A stretch of DNA of 50,655 nt from CTSoil-075 sp964292325 (GCA_964292325.1 CAXYVG010000018.1:1-50655); one strand, 5' to 3'; shown: positions 17,234 through 26,712, counted from the first letter of the stretch. Numbers and translations: made by a program. Notes: generated from the sequence alone by a model not told the origin.

Positions 17234-17791
17234 ATGTCACATGGCGCAAATGATAGTATTTTTAAAATAGGTATCAATCTTACTCTTGCTTGTTTGCTTG
17301 CCAGCGCAGTTATTGCAGGCACCTATGCATTGACAGCACCAGTTGCTGCTAAATCAAAAATTGCCCTTGATAATAAAGCGAGAAAAGAATTGGTAGCAGA
17401 TGCTCAAGATTTTAAAGCGGTTGATGGTAAAGAAGGCTGGTTCGCAGCTTTAAAAGATGGTAAAATAATTGCTTATGTTGTACCGACCGAGAGTAAAGGA
17501 TATGGTGGCGCTATTCATATGTTAGCTGCTATCACTACGGAAGGTAAGGTTATTGATTATACTATTTTAAAGTACAATGAAACTCCAGGACTGGGAGACA
17601 AAGCAGAAAAACCAGATTTCCGTAAACGGTTTGCGGGTAAAACGGCAGAAAATCTAGAAGTAGTAAAAGTTCCAAGCGAAGATAAAATTCAGGCATTAAC
17701 GGGAGCAACGATTACATCGCGTGCTGTTACTAAAGGAATTAAAAAGGCTGTGGAAGAAGTTACTGCTTTTGCAGCAAACCAGAAGAAGTGA
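17234..17791 (+). CDS. rnfG: Rnf complex subunit RnfG
   Basis: A 185-aa protein with one N-terminal membrane anchor (about residues 8-32) and an extracytoplasmic FMN-binding domain. The covalent FMN site is in LTGATITSRAV, matching the SGATxTS family pattern. I use ATG 17234, 7 nt after GGAGGT (17221-17226); the GTG at 17231 would be too close to that site. RnfG passes electrons across the outer membrane face of the complex. It follows rnfD by 5 bp. Confidence 0.95.
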   Translation: MSHGANDSIFKIGINLTLACLLASAVIAGTYALTAPVAAKSKIALDNKARKELVADAQDFKAVDGKEGWFAALKDGKIIAYVVPTESKGYGGAIHMLAAITTEGKVIDYTILKYNETPGLGDKAEKPDFRKRFAGKTAENLEVVKVPSEDKIQALTGATITSRAVTKGIKKAVEEVTAFAANQKK

Positions 17792-17801
17792 GGTGCTGAA
17801 T

Positions 17802-18431
17802 ATGAAAAATTTGTGGGACATATTTTATAAAGGCTTATTTGATCAAAACCCCATATTCCGCCTTGCCTTAAGTTTGTGCCCGGCATTGGCGGTTACTTCC
17901 ACGGTGACAAATGCATTAGCGATGGGTTTGTCAGTTCTGTTTGTTATTACAGCAAATAATGTAGTGGTTTCTATTTTCCGTAAAGTAGTAAATGCGAAAG
18001 TACGTGTACCTGTGTATATTACATCCATTGCTACAATCGTTACAGTAGTGATCTTAACACTGCAAGCGTATTTTCCAGATTTATATAAAGAGTTATACCT
18101 TTATTTAAATCTAATCGTGGTATTTGCCATTATATTGGCTCGTGCCGAAGTGTTTGCGGCAAAAAATGGTGTGGTTCCTTCGTTCTTTGATGGACTGGGA
18201 ATGGGGGCAGGCTTTGCGGGAGCCATGGTTTTCATTGCCATCCTTCGTGAATTATTTGGTGCCGGTACTCTAATGGGTTACCAAGTGATGGGAGCGTCTT
18301 ATGACCCTGCATTAATTATGATTTTGCCGCCAGGTGGATTTGTATTAATTGGTCTAATGATTGCTAGCTTTAATTTGATTGGTGAATATCAAGATAAAGC
18401 AAAGTCTGCTAAGCAAGGGAGTGAGGCGTAA
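17802..18431 (+). CDS. rnfE: Rnf complex subunit RnfE
   Basis: Hydrophobic protein of 209 aa with six predicted membrane segments, homologous to RnfA and NqrD. The start NLWDIFYKGLFDQNPIFRLALSL is split here by family conservation: FDQNP and LALSLCPALAVT are characteristic. ATG 17802 follows GAGGTG at 17790-17795; the frame extends upstream to 17721 only by overlapping rnfG. Its stop codon TAA shares the A of the rnfA start, which suggests translational coupling. With RnfA it forms the core that holds an intramembrane [2Fe-2S] cluster. Confidence 0.95.
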   Translation: MKNLWDIFYKGLFDQNPIFRLALSLCPALAVTSTVTNALAMGLSVLFVITANNVVVSIFRKVVNAKVRVPVYITSIATIVTVVILTLQAYFPDLYKELYLYLNLIVVFAIILARAEVFAAKNGVVPSFFDGLGMGAGFAGAMVFIAILRELFGAGTLMGYQVMGASYDPALIMILPPGGFVLIGLMIASFNLIGEYQDKAKSAKQGSEA

Positions 18432-19012
18432 TGGAGGAGTACTTAAAGCTATTAGTTGCTTCAGCAATCACGAATAATTTTGTATTGACCCAATTCTTGG
18501 GGTTGTGTATTTTTTTCGGTGTATCGAAGAATCTCAATGCATCAATTGGTATGGGAATGGCTGTTACGTCGGTTATGACGTTGAGCTCAATGCTTGCTTG
18601 GGTAGTATACACTTATATTTTGCATCCACTTGGATTACAGTCTCTGATGTTAATTTCATTTGTATTACTGATTGCTAGTTTTGTACAGTTGTTAGAGATG
18701 GTTATCAAAAAACATGCCCCAGCTTTATATAATATGTGGGGGATTTATCTTGTTTTAATTGCTACAAACTGTATCGTACTTGCTGTACCAGTTACGAATG
18801 CGGAACTTCATTCTGATTTTCTCACAAGCTTAGTAAGGGCGATTGGTTCCGGAGTCGGTTTTTCGTTGGCTCTGATCTTAATGGCTAGTCTACGTGAAAA
18901 ACTACAATATGCGGATGTACCAAAATCCCTGCAAGGCCTTGGTATTTCCTTTATTTTAGCGGGCATGTTAGCATTGTCATTCTTTGGTTTTTCGGGAATG
19001 ATCACACTATAA
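18431..19012 (+). CDS. rnfA: Rnf complex subunit RnfA
   Basis: A 193-aa integral membrane protein with six hydrophobic segments and inverted topology relative to RnfE. The N-terminal segment NNFVLTQFLGLCIFFGVSK contains the conserved cysteine expected to bind the shared iron-sulfur cluster. It overlaps rnfE by 1 nt. Known role: part of the ion-translocating core of Rnf (Na+ or H+; the ion cannot be told from this sequence). Confidence 0.96.
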   Translation: MEEYLKLLVASAITNNFVLTQFLGLCIFFGVSKNLNASIGMGMAVTSVMTLSSMLAWVVYTYILHPLGLQSLMLISFVLLIASFVQLLEMVIKKHAPALYNMWGIYLVLIATNCIVLAVPVTNAELHSDFLTSLVRAIGSGVGFSLALILMASLREKLQYADVPKSLQGLGISFILAGMLALSFFGFSGMITL

Positions 19013-19035
19013 GAAATGATAGAAGGTGATGAAAA

Positions 19036-19908
19036 ATGAGTATACCAATATTGATACTGCTTGTATTGACATCTCTAGGGTTATTTTTTGGTTTTGTATT
19101 GGCTTATTCCAATAAGAAATTTGGTATTGAGATTAATCCTTTGATTCATATTGTCGAAGATGTTTTGCCTAAAGGACAATGTGGTGCTTGTGGTTATGCT
19201 GGTTGTATGGCTTATGCTGAGGCTGTTGTTTTAAATCCTGATGTACCCCCTAATTTATGTTCCCCAGGGAAGGATGCAGTTGCTACATTAGTGGCGGAAC
19301 TTACAGGTAAGGCCGCAGCTCCAATGGAACCGCAAATTGCACAAGTGAAATGCGCTGGTATTCATAGCAAAGCAAGTAAATCCTACGCTTATAATGGTGT
19401 GCAAGACTGCACTGCAGCCAATCTGTTATTTGGTGGTCCTAAGGACTGTAAGTATGGTTGTTTAGGTCTAGGTACTTGTGTTAAAAGTTGTCCGTTTGAT
19501 GCGATGACAATGAGTGCGGATGGTTTGCCAATCATTGATCCAGAAAAATGTACTTCCTGCGGCAAATGCGTAAGTGTATGTCCGAAACAAGTTATTAGCC
19601 TGATGCCAGTTAGTGCAAAGGTAAGGGTAAATTGTAGTTCTAAGGATAAAGGTCCTGTGGCAAAAAAAGCATGTAGTGTGGCGTGTATTGGCTGTTCACT
19701 TTGCATGCGACAATGTACACATGGAGCCATTAAGATGGAAAACAATCTGGCAGTTGTGGATTCAAAAATTTGTGAAGCTGAGTGTTCAGAAGCTTTATGT
19801 TTGACGAAATGTCCAACCAAAGCCATTCGTCCTTTTGTGACTGGTATTGTGCCTGGCACTGAAAGTGAAGAAAGTGTCATTGCCGTTTGTGCATCTTGTG
19901 CAAAATAA
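19036..19908 (+). CDS. rnfB: Rnf complex subunit RnfB (ferredoxin-type)
   Basis: The ferredoxin-accepting subunit of Rnf, 290 aa. An N-terminal membrane anchor (about 3-24) is followed by the CGACGYAGC cluster-binding loop and then by several ferredoxin motifs (CLGLGTCVKSCPFDAM, CTSCGKCVSVCPK, CIGCSLCMRQC, CEAECSEALCLTKCP), making it a multi-cluster wire from ferredoxin to the membrane core. ATG 19036 follows GAAGGTG. It is last in the cluster and followed by a terminator at 19928-19964. The order rseC-rnfCDGEAB matches clostridial-type Rnf operons. Confidence 0.96.
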   Translation: MSIPILILLVLTSLGLFFGFVLAYSNKKFGIEINPLIHIVEDVLPKGQCGACGYAGCMAYAEAVVLNPDVPPNLCSPGKDAVATLVAELTGKAAAPMEPQIAQVKCAGIHSKASKSYAYNGVQDCTAANLLFGGPKDCKYGCLGLGTCVKSCPFDAMTMSADGLPIIDPEKCTSCGKCVSVCPKQVISLMPVSAKVRVNCSSKDKGPVAKKACSVACIGCSLCMRQCTHGAIKMENNLAVVDSKICEAECSEALCLTKCPTKAIRPFVTGIVPGTESEESVIAVCASCAK

Positions 19909-19927
19909 AATACTATAGTATACTAGT

Positions 19928-19964
19928 AAATACGCAGAGGGATGTGCCTTCTGCGTATTTTTAT
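19928..19964 (+). terminator. Rho-independent terminator after rnfB
   Basis: AAATACGCAGAGG (19928-19940) pairs, with one bulge, with CCTTCTGCGTATTT (19947-19960) and is followed by TTTT. It ends the rnf operon. Confidence 0.9.
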
Positions 19965-20084
19965 TGAATGAGTCGGATATAATGAAATAAATACAAAGAA
20001 ATGGATTCTATTTTCATAGGATCTTATTTGCATGTTAGAGAATTATGCGGTAAAATAATCTAGACTAAGAGATAAGGTCATAGA

Positions 20085-20135
20085 ATGAAAATTGGTAATA
20101 GTTTGTTACGGATTATACCGCCAAAAGAAGGGTAG
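20085..20135 (+). CDS. Possible 16-residue leader peptide upstream of the Gx transporter gene
   Basis: A short open frame, ATG 20085 to TAG 20133-20135, encodes MKIGNSLLRIIPPKEG. A weak site TAAGGT precedes it. Its end (GAAGGG-TAG) supplies the ribosome site of the next gene, whose ATG is 11 nt after the stop, so translation could be coupled. It could equally be the remnant of a longer upstream gene or chance. I do not recognise a family. Confidence 0.3.
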   Translation: MKIGNSLLRIIPPKEG

Positions 20136-20146
20136 CAGTAAACGTT

Positions 20147-20659
20147 ATGCAAAATACAAAACGTATGGTACTATTAGCATTGTTAATCGCTATGGCCAGT
20201 GTGCTACATGTGGTTGAATCTTGGCTTCCGTTGCCGTTACTGGTTCCTGGAATAAAACTGGGATTGGCCAATATGGTAGCCTTACTTGTCATCGTAATTT
20301 TCGGTTGGCGCGATGCTATATATGTAGCGATATTACGTGTTTTTTTGGCATCTCTTTTTGCTGGTATCTTTTTGGGACCTGCTTTCGCTATGAGTGTAAG
20401 TGGTGCGTTAATGAGTACAATCGTTATGGCGATTATTTATTATTACTGGCATGCTACATTTTCTTTAATTGGTATTAGTATCATTGGCGCAGTCATTCAT
20501 AATGTAGTGCAAATTGGGGTAGCGGCATTATTTGTGTCAAGTATGACGTTATTATGGTATTTACCGTATTTGATATTATTCGCACTACCTACGGGTTTCG
20601 CTACGGGATTTACTACCATCCATTTTTTAACAAAGGTACCAAAACAGATATATAGATAA
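20147..20659 (+). CDS. Gx transporter family protein / heptaprenyl diphosphate synthase component I-like
   Basis: A 170-aa integral membrane protein with five or six hydrophobic segments and the family block PGIKLGLANMVALLVI near residue 34. Proteins of this group (Gx transporter, formerly annotated as heptaprenyl diphosphate synthase component I) resemble the substrate-binding membrane subunits of ECF importers. The soluble HepS function is not supported by the sequence. It starts the block leading to maf-radC-mreBCD; DUF4321 follows 50 bp later. Confidence 0.85.
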   Translation: MQNTKRMVLLALLIAMASVLHVVESWLPLPLLVPGIKLGLANMVALLVIVIFGWRDAIYVAILRVFLASLFAGIFLGPAFAMSVSGALMSTIVMAIIYYYWHATFSLIGISIIGAVIHNVVQIGVAALFVSSMTLLWYLPYLILFALPTGFATGFTTIHFLTKVPKQIYR

Positions 20660-20709
20660 CTGTGCAAGGTATAATTTTAAGATCGTTTACGATATAGGGG
20701 GGAACAGTT

Positions 20710-20982
20710 TTGCGTGGCGGCAGCAAAAAAGGATATGGTGTATTACTATTATTTTTAATTACAGGTGCAGTTTTTGGTGGAATTTTAGGAGAACTTATTT
20801 CTCGCTCAGATGCTTTAATCGATGTTGCTCCTTATTTAGTAAAGACATTCCTCATTTTAGATGTTCCGCCAGTAAGTATTAATTTATATGTTGTAAGGTT
20901 GATGTTAGGTTTTGCATTGCAGCCTAATTTAATTAGTATTTTGGGTATGGTAGCGGCCATTATGTTATTTCGACGTTTTTGA
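20710..20982 (+). CDS. DUF4321 domain-containing membrane protein
   Basis: A 90-aa protein with an N-terminal hydrophobic segment (about 8-28) and a C-terminal one (about 62-86), and a Gly-rich first helix (GAVFGGILGELI). This is the layout of the DUF4321 family, often found next to maf and radC in Firmicutes. It starts at TTG 20710 behind AGGGGGGAAC. The function is unknown; the conserved position next to cell-shape genes is the only clue. Confidence 0.8.
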   Translation: MRGGSKKGYGVLLLFLITGAVFGGILGELISRSDALIDVAPYLVKTFLILDVPPVSINLYVVRLMLGFALQPNLISILGMVAAIMLFRRF

Positions 20983-21011
20983 GTGATGTGACTTAGGAGG
21001 GACTTTGGATT

Positions 21012-21581
21012 ATGGCAATTTTTTTGGCGTCCGCATCACCGCGTCGCCAGGAACTGTTAAGACAAATTGGCTGTGATTTTACGGTTATGGTTAGTGATAT
21101 TATTGAAGATAATCAGCAACTGGTCGCACCTGAAGAGTTGGCTATGTTACAAGCAAAGGAGAAAGCGATCGATGTTGCTTCAAAAGTACAACCTACTGAT
21201 GTGGTAATTGGTGCTGATACCATCGTTGTTTTAGATGGACAAGTATATGGTAAACCTGTTGATATAGAGGATGCTAGGGAGATGTTAATGAATTTGTCTG
21301 GCAAAGAACATCAAGTCATTACGGGGATTGCTGTTGTCAAATCGGGAGTGGTATGGACTGATTTTACTGTTACGAATGTAAGGATGGCACGTAGCAGTAA
21401 AGAGCAAATCGAAAAGTATCTGGTAACAGAAGAACCAATGGGAAAAGCAGGTTCTTATGCCATTCAAGGTATTGGTGCATTGCTTGTAGAAGGTATTACA
21501 GGTTGTTATAATAATGTCGTGGGATTACCTCTTCATCAATTAGCTATCCTAATGGAGAAAGCTGGTGTCAGTTTGTTATGA
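21012..21581 (+). CDS. maf: Maf-family nucleoside triphosphate pyrophosphatase
   Basis: Cytosolic enzyme of 189 aa that hydrolyses non-canonical or regular nucleoside triphosphates (dTTP/UTP type) to the monophosphate. The signature SASPRRQELLRQIGCDF begins at residue 6, with the catalytic block GADTIVVLDG and GKP further on. ATG 21012 follows AGGAGGGAC. Its stop overlaps the radC start (ATGA), indicating coupling, and the maf-radC-mreB order is widely conserved. Confidence 0.95.
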   Translation: MAIFLASASPRRQELLRQIGCDFTVMVSDIIEDNQQLVAPEELAMLQAKEKAIDVASKVQPTDVVIGADTIVVLDGQVYGKPVDIEDAREMLMNLSGKEHQVITGIAVVKSGVVWTDFTVTNVRMARSSKEQIEKYLVTEEPMGKAGSYAIQGIGALLVEGITGCYNNVVGLPLHQLAILMEKAGVSLL

Positions 21582-22276
21582 CAGAAGTGGTGCCACTGAT
21601 GATGAAAGAACTGCCACTAGAGGAACGGCCTCGGGAAAAAATGCTAAAGATCGGCGCTCAGGCTTTAAGTAATGCAGAATTACTGGCTATATTACTGAGG
21701 ACTGGTAGTAAAAAAGATTCTGTTTTGCGCATTGCAGAGAGAATTCTAAAAAAATATGAAGAGATGGGCGTAGCAGCTTTAGCGAGTCTGAGTCCCCAAG
21801 AACTTAGCAAAATTAAAGGCATTGGACCAGTAAAGGCAGTGACGGTTGTTGCTGCGATTGAACTTGGCAAACGTTTACATGGCAAAGTAGCAACGGAAAA
21901 ACCAGTGATTCGTGCGCCACAAGATGTTTCCGATTTACTGATGACTAGATTACGTTATGAAACAAGGGAACATTTCATGATTGTATTGTTATCCACCAAA
22001 AATCATGTTCTTGCGATTCCTACGATTTCAATTGGTAGTTTGAATGCATCCATTGTGCATCCCCGCGAATTATTCCATGAGGCGATTAATCATTCTGCAG
22101 CGGCAGTCATTTTAGTGCATAATCATCCTAGTGGAGATCCTACTCCAAGCCGGGAAGATATAAGACTGACGAAAAAATTAATGGAAGCTGGGGAAATTTT
22201 AGAAATTCATGTACTTGATCACGTCATCATTGGTGATAATAAGTATGTTAGTCTTAAAGAACTGGGAATAATATAA
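21578..22276 (+). CDS. radC: RadC family JAMM-domain protein
   Basis: A 232-aa protein with an N-terminal helix-hairpin-helix part (LSPQELSKIKGIGPVKAVTV, about 68-87) and a C-terminal JAB/MPN+ domain whose metal-binding residues are visible in VHNHPSGDPTPSREDIRLT (His-x-His and the downstream Asp). It overlaps maf by 4 nt. RadC was once thought to be a DNA repair protein, but its true role is not settled. The length is normal. Confidence 0.94.
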   Translation: MTEVVPLMMKELPLEERPREKMLKIGAQALSNAELLAILLRTGSKKDSVLRIAERILKKYEEMGVAALASLSPQELSKIKGIGPVKAVTVVAAIELGKRLHGKVATEKPVIRAPQDVSDLLMTRLRYETREHFMIVLLSTKNHVLAIPTISIGSLNASIVHPRELFHEAINHSAAAVILVHNHPSGDPTPSREDIRLTKKLMEAGEILEIHVLDHVIIGDNKYVSLKELGII

Positions 22277-22335
22277 CAAAATTATGATGTGGAAGAAGCA
22301 ATGTTACTTGCTTAATGAAAGGGGCTATGTTTTTT

Positions 22336-23370
22336 ATGAAGAATTTATTTGGATCGTTTTCTCGCGATATGGGGATAGATCTTGGCACTGCTAATACATT
22401 GGTACATGTCAAAGGAAAAGGTATTGTACTGAGTGAACCATCTGTGGTTGCTATTCAACGTGACACTGGTGACGTGCTAGCGGTAGGCGAAGAAGCAAAG
22501 CAAATGATTGGACGTACACCTGGCAATATTGTAGCGATCAGGCCGCTTAAAGATGGTGTTATTGCTGATTTTGATGTTACGCAAGCTATGCTTAAGTATT
22601 TCATCCGTAAGTCCATTGATACCAAATCATTGGTTCGTCCTAGAGTGATTGTTGGTGTGCCCTCAGGCGTTACAGAAGTTGAAAAACGTGCTGTAATTGA
22701 TGCAACCATTCAAGCCGGGGCTAGAGAAGCATACTTGATTGAAGAGCCTATGGCTGCGGCCATTGGTGCTGGGCTGCCCGTTCATGAACCTACCGGTAAT
22801 ATGGTTGTTGATATTGGTGGAGGAACTACTGAGGTTGCTGTTATTTCCCTAGGGGGGATTGTTACTAGCCGCTCTATTCGCGTGGGTGGAGATGAAATGG
22901 ATGAATCCATTATACAGTATATTAAACGTACTTATAATCTAATGATTGGTGAACGTACTGCTGAAGAAATAAAAATGAAAATTGGGGCAGCCATTGTACC
23001 TACAGTAGAAGAAACGCTAGATATTAGGGGTAGAGATTTGGTAAGTGGTTTACCCAAAACGTTAAATATTAAGGCAAGTGAAGTACAACAAGCGCTTAGC
23101 GAACCGATTGCCAGTATTATCGAAGCTGTTAAAGTTACACTAGAGCGCACCCCACCAGAACTAGCTTCTGATATTATGGATCGGGGCATTGTGATGACCG
23201 GTGGCGGATCTTTACTTACGGGACTTGATGCGTTACTAATGAAAGAAACAGGTATGCCTGTGCATATTTCGGAAGATGCATTGTCTTGTGTATGTATGGG
23301 AACGGGACGAGCCCTCGATAGTATTGATTTGTTAAAAAGAGTATTAATGACTCCTAAAAAATTTGGTTAG
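22336..23370 (+). CDS. mreB: Rod shape-determining protein MreB
   Basis: Bacterial actin that positions the elongation machinery under the inner membrane. Phosphate loop GIDLGTANTLV lies near the N-terminus and the second phosphate motif is VDIGGGTTEVAVISLGG; the adenosine motif is MTGGGSLLTGLD. I favour ATG 22336, about 11 nt after GAAAGGGG, giving 344 aa. ATG 22327 is possible but too close to that site. mreC and mreD follow in the standard order, with PBP2. Confidence 0.97.
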   Translation: MKNLFGSFSRDMGIDLGTANTLVHVKGKGIVLSEPSVVAIQRDTGDVLAVGEEAKQMIGRTPGNIVAIRPLKDGVIADFDVTQAMLKYFIRKSIDTKSLVRPRVIVGVPSGVTEVEKRAVIDATIQAGAREAYLIEEPMAAAIGAGLPVHEPTGNMVVDIGGGTTEVAVISLGGIVTSRSIRVGGDEMDESIIQYIKRTYNLMIGERTAEEIKMKIGAAIVPTVEETLDIRGRDLVSGLPKTLNIKASEVQQALSEPIASIIEAVKVTLERTPPELASDIMDRGIVMTGGGSLLTGLDALLMKETGMPVHISEDALSCVCMGTGRALDSIDLLKRVLMTPKKFG

Positions 23371-23394
23371 GTTTGTAGAAAGGAGCTTATAAAG

Positions 23395-24303
23395 GTGGGA
23401 TTATTTAACAAAAAGGCGGCCGTTCTACTAGTAGCAATAGTAACCGTCTTTTTGCTAGCCAGTTTCCAAGCCCAAGGGAAATATAAGTTTGTCTTTATGG
23501 AGGAACTTGTTACCACTATTTTGGCGCCAGCTCAATCTATCGTTTCCAATGTGGGGTTCAACGTACGCAAAGTGGGTTTGTCTACTAGTGAGTTGATGAC
23601 TGTATATCGTGATAACCAAACATTACGAAGCGAAAATGAGGAACTTCGACAAAATCATCTTAATGTAGCTGAAATCTCGGCAGAAAATGTACGATTACGA
23701 TCGATGCTTGATTATAAAACGGCATCGACACAGTTTGATTTTGTCATGGCTACAGTGGTAGGGCGTGATTTGGGAACTTGGACCAGTACGATTATTATTA
23801 ATCGTGGAACGGCTGATGGTATTACAAAAGAAATGCCTGTGGTTACACCACAAGGACTTGTTGGTAATGTAGTAAGTGTATATACAAATGCAGCAAAAGT
23901 TCAGCTTATTCTTGATGCAAGAAGTGCTGTAGGAACGTTAGTGCAACGTCCTGAATCAAGAGTGGCTGCCATTGTTGAGGGGAGTAGTACTACGCAGTTA
24001 ATGCCACGCATGGTCAATATAGCTCGTGATGCAGATATTATTAAAGGTGATAAATTAATCACTTCAGGGTTTGGCGGTATCTATCCCAAAGGTCTATTAA
24101 TTGGCGAAGTGGTAGATGTTGTAAATGAAGAAGGTGGTTTATTAAAGTATGCAATTCTCAAACCAGCAGTTGATTTTGATCGATTAGAAGAGGTTTTTGT
24201 CATTGTTAATTCTAGAGAGCCTGTACCTACTTTACCGCCTGTAGTGCCATTACCCCCTGCTAGTGCTACAAAAATAGCGCCTCAAGGAGTAGTAGGACGA
24301 TGA
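23395..24303 (+). CDS. mreC: Rod shape-determining protein MreC
   Basis: Bitopic scaffold protein of the elongasome, 302 aa. A membrane segment (about 9-27) is followed by a coiled coil (about 65-100) and two beta-barrel domains in the periplasm. A Pro-rich tail (PTLPPVVPLPPAS) ends the protein. GTG 23395 is preceded by AAAGGAG. It is 24 bp after mreB and overlaps mreD by 4 nt. Confidence 0.95.
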   Translation: MGLFNKKAAVLLVAIVTVFLLASFQAQGKYKFVFMEELVTTILAPAQSIVSNVGFNVRKVGLSTSELMTVYRDNQTLRSENEELRQNHLNVAEISAENVRLRSMLDYKTASTQFDFVMATVVGRDLGTWTSTIIINRGTADGITKEMPVVTPQGLVGNVVSVYTNAAKVQLILDARSAVGTLVQRPESRVAAIVEGSSTTQLMPRMVNIARDADIIKGDKLITSGFGGIYPKGLLIGEVVDVVNEEGGLLKYAILKPAVDFDRLEEVFVIVNSREPVPTLPPVVPLPPASATKIAPQGVVGR

Positions 24304-24785
24304 GAACCTTTATTTGGTTGAGTGTGATTGTTCTTACTATTATTATACAATTAACATTACTACCTCTGATTGCAATCAATAATATTTATCCAGATATGCT
24401 ACTTGTTATAGTGGTATCACATGCCCTCTTAGCAGGCAAAGAAAAAGGCGTAGGTATAGGATTTTTTGCAGGAATATTACAGGATTTGGCATCGGGTAGT
24501 GTTTTTGGTATTTACACCTTATCGAAATTGACGATTGGTTATCTATTTGGTTTAGCAGAGCGCAAAGTATTTAAAGAGCATATATTATTACCAGTCGTTG
24601 CTACGGTCATTGCAACCATGATAAATGGTCTAGTCATTTTTGTGCTATTTTTTATATTAGGTTACAAAGTTGAGATTGTCTCTGCTATGATGAATAATAT
24701 AGTACCTTTAATAGGTTATAACGTGCTTATTGCCATTCCAGTACATTATATTGTATATCGGTTGACTATATTTACATCGGAATAA
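24300..24785 (+). CDS. mreD: Rod shape-determining protein MreD
   Basis: A 161-aa integral membrane protein with about five hydrophobic segments, typical for MreD, which links MreC and the RodA/PBP2 synthase. Its ATG overlaps the mreC stop (ATGA), so translation is probably coupled. Similarity is mostly in hydrophobic pattern, and position makes the call secure. Confidence 0.92.
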   Translation: MRTFIWLSVIVLTIIIQLTLLPLIAINNIYPDMLLVIVVSHALLAGKEKGVGIGFFAGILQDLASGSVFGIYTLSKLTIGYLFGLAERKVFKEHILLPVVATVIATMINGLVIFVLFFILGYKVEIVSAMMNNIVPLIGYNVLIAIPVHYIVYRLTIFTSE

Positions 24786-24831
24786 AGGAATGAATCGGTA
24801 ACGGAATGTTTGGAGAAGGGAGGTTGTTGTT

Positions 24832-26670
24832 ATGCTGGCTAAGCGATCAAATAATAGACTTGAAATATTGGCAATCATTATTGTATTAGTATTTGTATCT
24901 TTAATTAGCCGATTAGGATATTTACAAGTTGTGCAGGGAAAATATTATGGGCAGAAGGCTGATGGCAACCGTATTCGCCTTATCCCCATCATGGCTCCTC
25001 GTGGTATCTTTTTTGATCGTAATGGTATCGCGATGGTTTCCAATCTACCCGGATTTACCGTATCTTTATTACCTATTACAGGCGCGATCCCGGAAGCTGT
25101 TATTAGTAAATTAGCTGGCATCTTAAATGTAAGTACAGAGGAAATCAATACGAAACTTAGTCAAAGTAAGGGGAATTTTGATCCCGTACGTATCAAAACG
25201 AATATTGGGCCCGATGTAGTAACGAAGATTGAGGAACGTCGTGCAGAATTGCCAGGAGTGGTTATTGAAATTCAGCCCATTCGCAATTATGTTAATAATG
25301 AACTGGGTGCTCATTTATTTGGTTATGTCAGTGAAATTAATGATACGCAATTAGAGAAAGCCAAAGCCAAAGGTGATGGCTATAAGATCGGTGATATTGT
25401 CGGAAAGTTTGGTTTAGAAAAAGTATATGATCGTGAATTACGTGGCGCAGATGGTGGCGATCAAGTAGAAGTCGATGTAACAGGACGCCCGGTCAGTGTC
25501 CTTGGGAAAAAAGAGACCATACCAGGGAAAAATCTAGTCTTGACGATTGATTCTCGAATACAAAAAGCAGCGGAAGTCGCAATTGATGAACAGCTTATTT
25601 ATTTGCAGACAAAAACTGAATTTCGTAATGCGAAATCCGCTGCTGCGATTGCTATGAATCCCAAAACGGGCGAGATTTTAGCGATGGTAAGTAGGCCAAC
25701 GTTTAATCCTAATCTATTTGCCGGTGGAATTTCTAGTAAAGACTGGAAACTTATAAATGAAAATCCTAATAACCCTATGGATAATAAAGCAATTTCCGGG
25801 GAATATCCGCCTGGATCAACGTTTAAAATTGTTACAGGGACGGCTGCATTAGAATTGGGAAAAGTTACTCCGGAAGAGCAAATCTTAGATACAGGTAAAC
25901 ATTGGATTATTGATAAAGGGAATGCTGAAGGAGAGGCTTTAGGGTGGATAAACTTTAAACAGGCCTTATCTAAATCTGACAATGTGTATTTTTATGAAAT
26001 GGGTAATCGCTTAGGGATTGATAATTTAGAAAAGTATGCTCGGCTCTTTGGTTTTGGTGCGCTTACAGGTATTAATTTACCAGGCGAGTCAGAGGGGTTA
26101 GTGGCGAATAAACGTTACAAAGAAAAAGTATACGAAGAAGATTGGTATTTATCAGAAACCTTTGATGCTGCGATTGGTCAAGGATTTCAGCTCGCAACAC
26201 CACTACAGATTGCCGTTATGTTGAGTGAAATTGCCAATGGTGGTCATCGGTATCGTCCTTATGTAGTTAGTAAAATAGTCGGGAATAATGGGGATTTGAT
26301 TCAAGATTTTGCACCGGAAGAAATAGGTCAGCTTACCATATCGCAGTCCAATCTCACTCTAATTCGTGAATCGTTGCGAGATGTGGCGTTGGAGGGGGGC
26401 ACTGGTGCGCAAGCTTTCCGTGATTTTCCTGTACCGATTGCGGGTAAAACAGGTACGGCTGAAAATTCTCACGGTAGTGATCACGGCTGGTTTATTGCGT
26501 ATGGTCCTTATGAAGATCCACGTATTGTAGTCGTTGTTATTGTTGAGCAAGGCGGATTTGGGGCTGGTTCTGCAGCACCGATTGCTAGAAAGATAATGGA
26601 AACTGCTTTTAATATTAATCAGGCACCAATAGAGGCTGTGAAACTTAATAAACCACAGACCGCGTTATAA
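24832..26670 (+). CDS. mrdA: Penicillin-binding protein 2 (elongasome transpeptidase)
   Basis: Class B PBP of 612 aa that cross-links peptidoglycan during elongation, with an N-terminal membrane anchor (about 9-30), a pedestal/dimerisation domain starting at APRGIFFDRNG, and a C-terminal transpeptidase domain. Catalytic motifs are intact: Ser329-x-x-Lys332 in GSTFKIVTG, Ser382-Asp-Asn384, and Lys539-Thr-Gly-Thr542. ATG 24832 follows GAAGGGAGG. It follows mreD; its partner SEDS glycosyltransferase is rodA at 28651, beyond minCDE. Confidence 0.95.
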   Translation: MLAKRSNNRLEILAIIIVLVFVSLISRLGYLQVVQGKYYGQKADGNRIRLIPIMAPRGIFFDRNGIAMVSNLPGFTVSLLPITGAIPEAVISKLAGILNVSTEEINTKLSQSKGNFDPVRIKTNIGPDVVTKIEERRAELPGVVIEIQPIRNYVNNELGAHLFGYVSEINDTQLEKAKAKGDGYKIGDIVGKFGLEKVYDRELRGADGGDQVEVDVTGRPVSVLGKKETIPGKNLVLTIDSRIQKAAEVAIDEQLIYLQTKTEFRNAKSAAAIAMNPKTGEILAMVSRPTFNPNLFAGGISSKDWKLINENPNNPMDNKAISGEYPPGSTFKIVTGTAALELGKVTPEEQILDTGKHWIIDKGNAEGEALGWINFKQALSKSDNVYFYEMGNRLGIDNLEKYARLFGFGALTGINLPGESEGLVANKRYKEKVYEEDWYLSETFDAAIGQGFQLATPLQIAVMLSEIANGGHRYRPYVVSKIVGNNGDLIQDFAPEEIGQLTISQSNLTLIRESLRDVALEGGTGAQAFRDFPVPIAGKTGTAENSHGSDHGWFIAYGPYEDPRIVVVVIVEQGGFGAGSAAPIARKIMETAFNINQAPIEAVKLNKPQTAL

Positions 26671-26712
26671 AAACTCTAATTTTTCTTCGATATAAATCGT
26701 ATATACAAAAGA

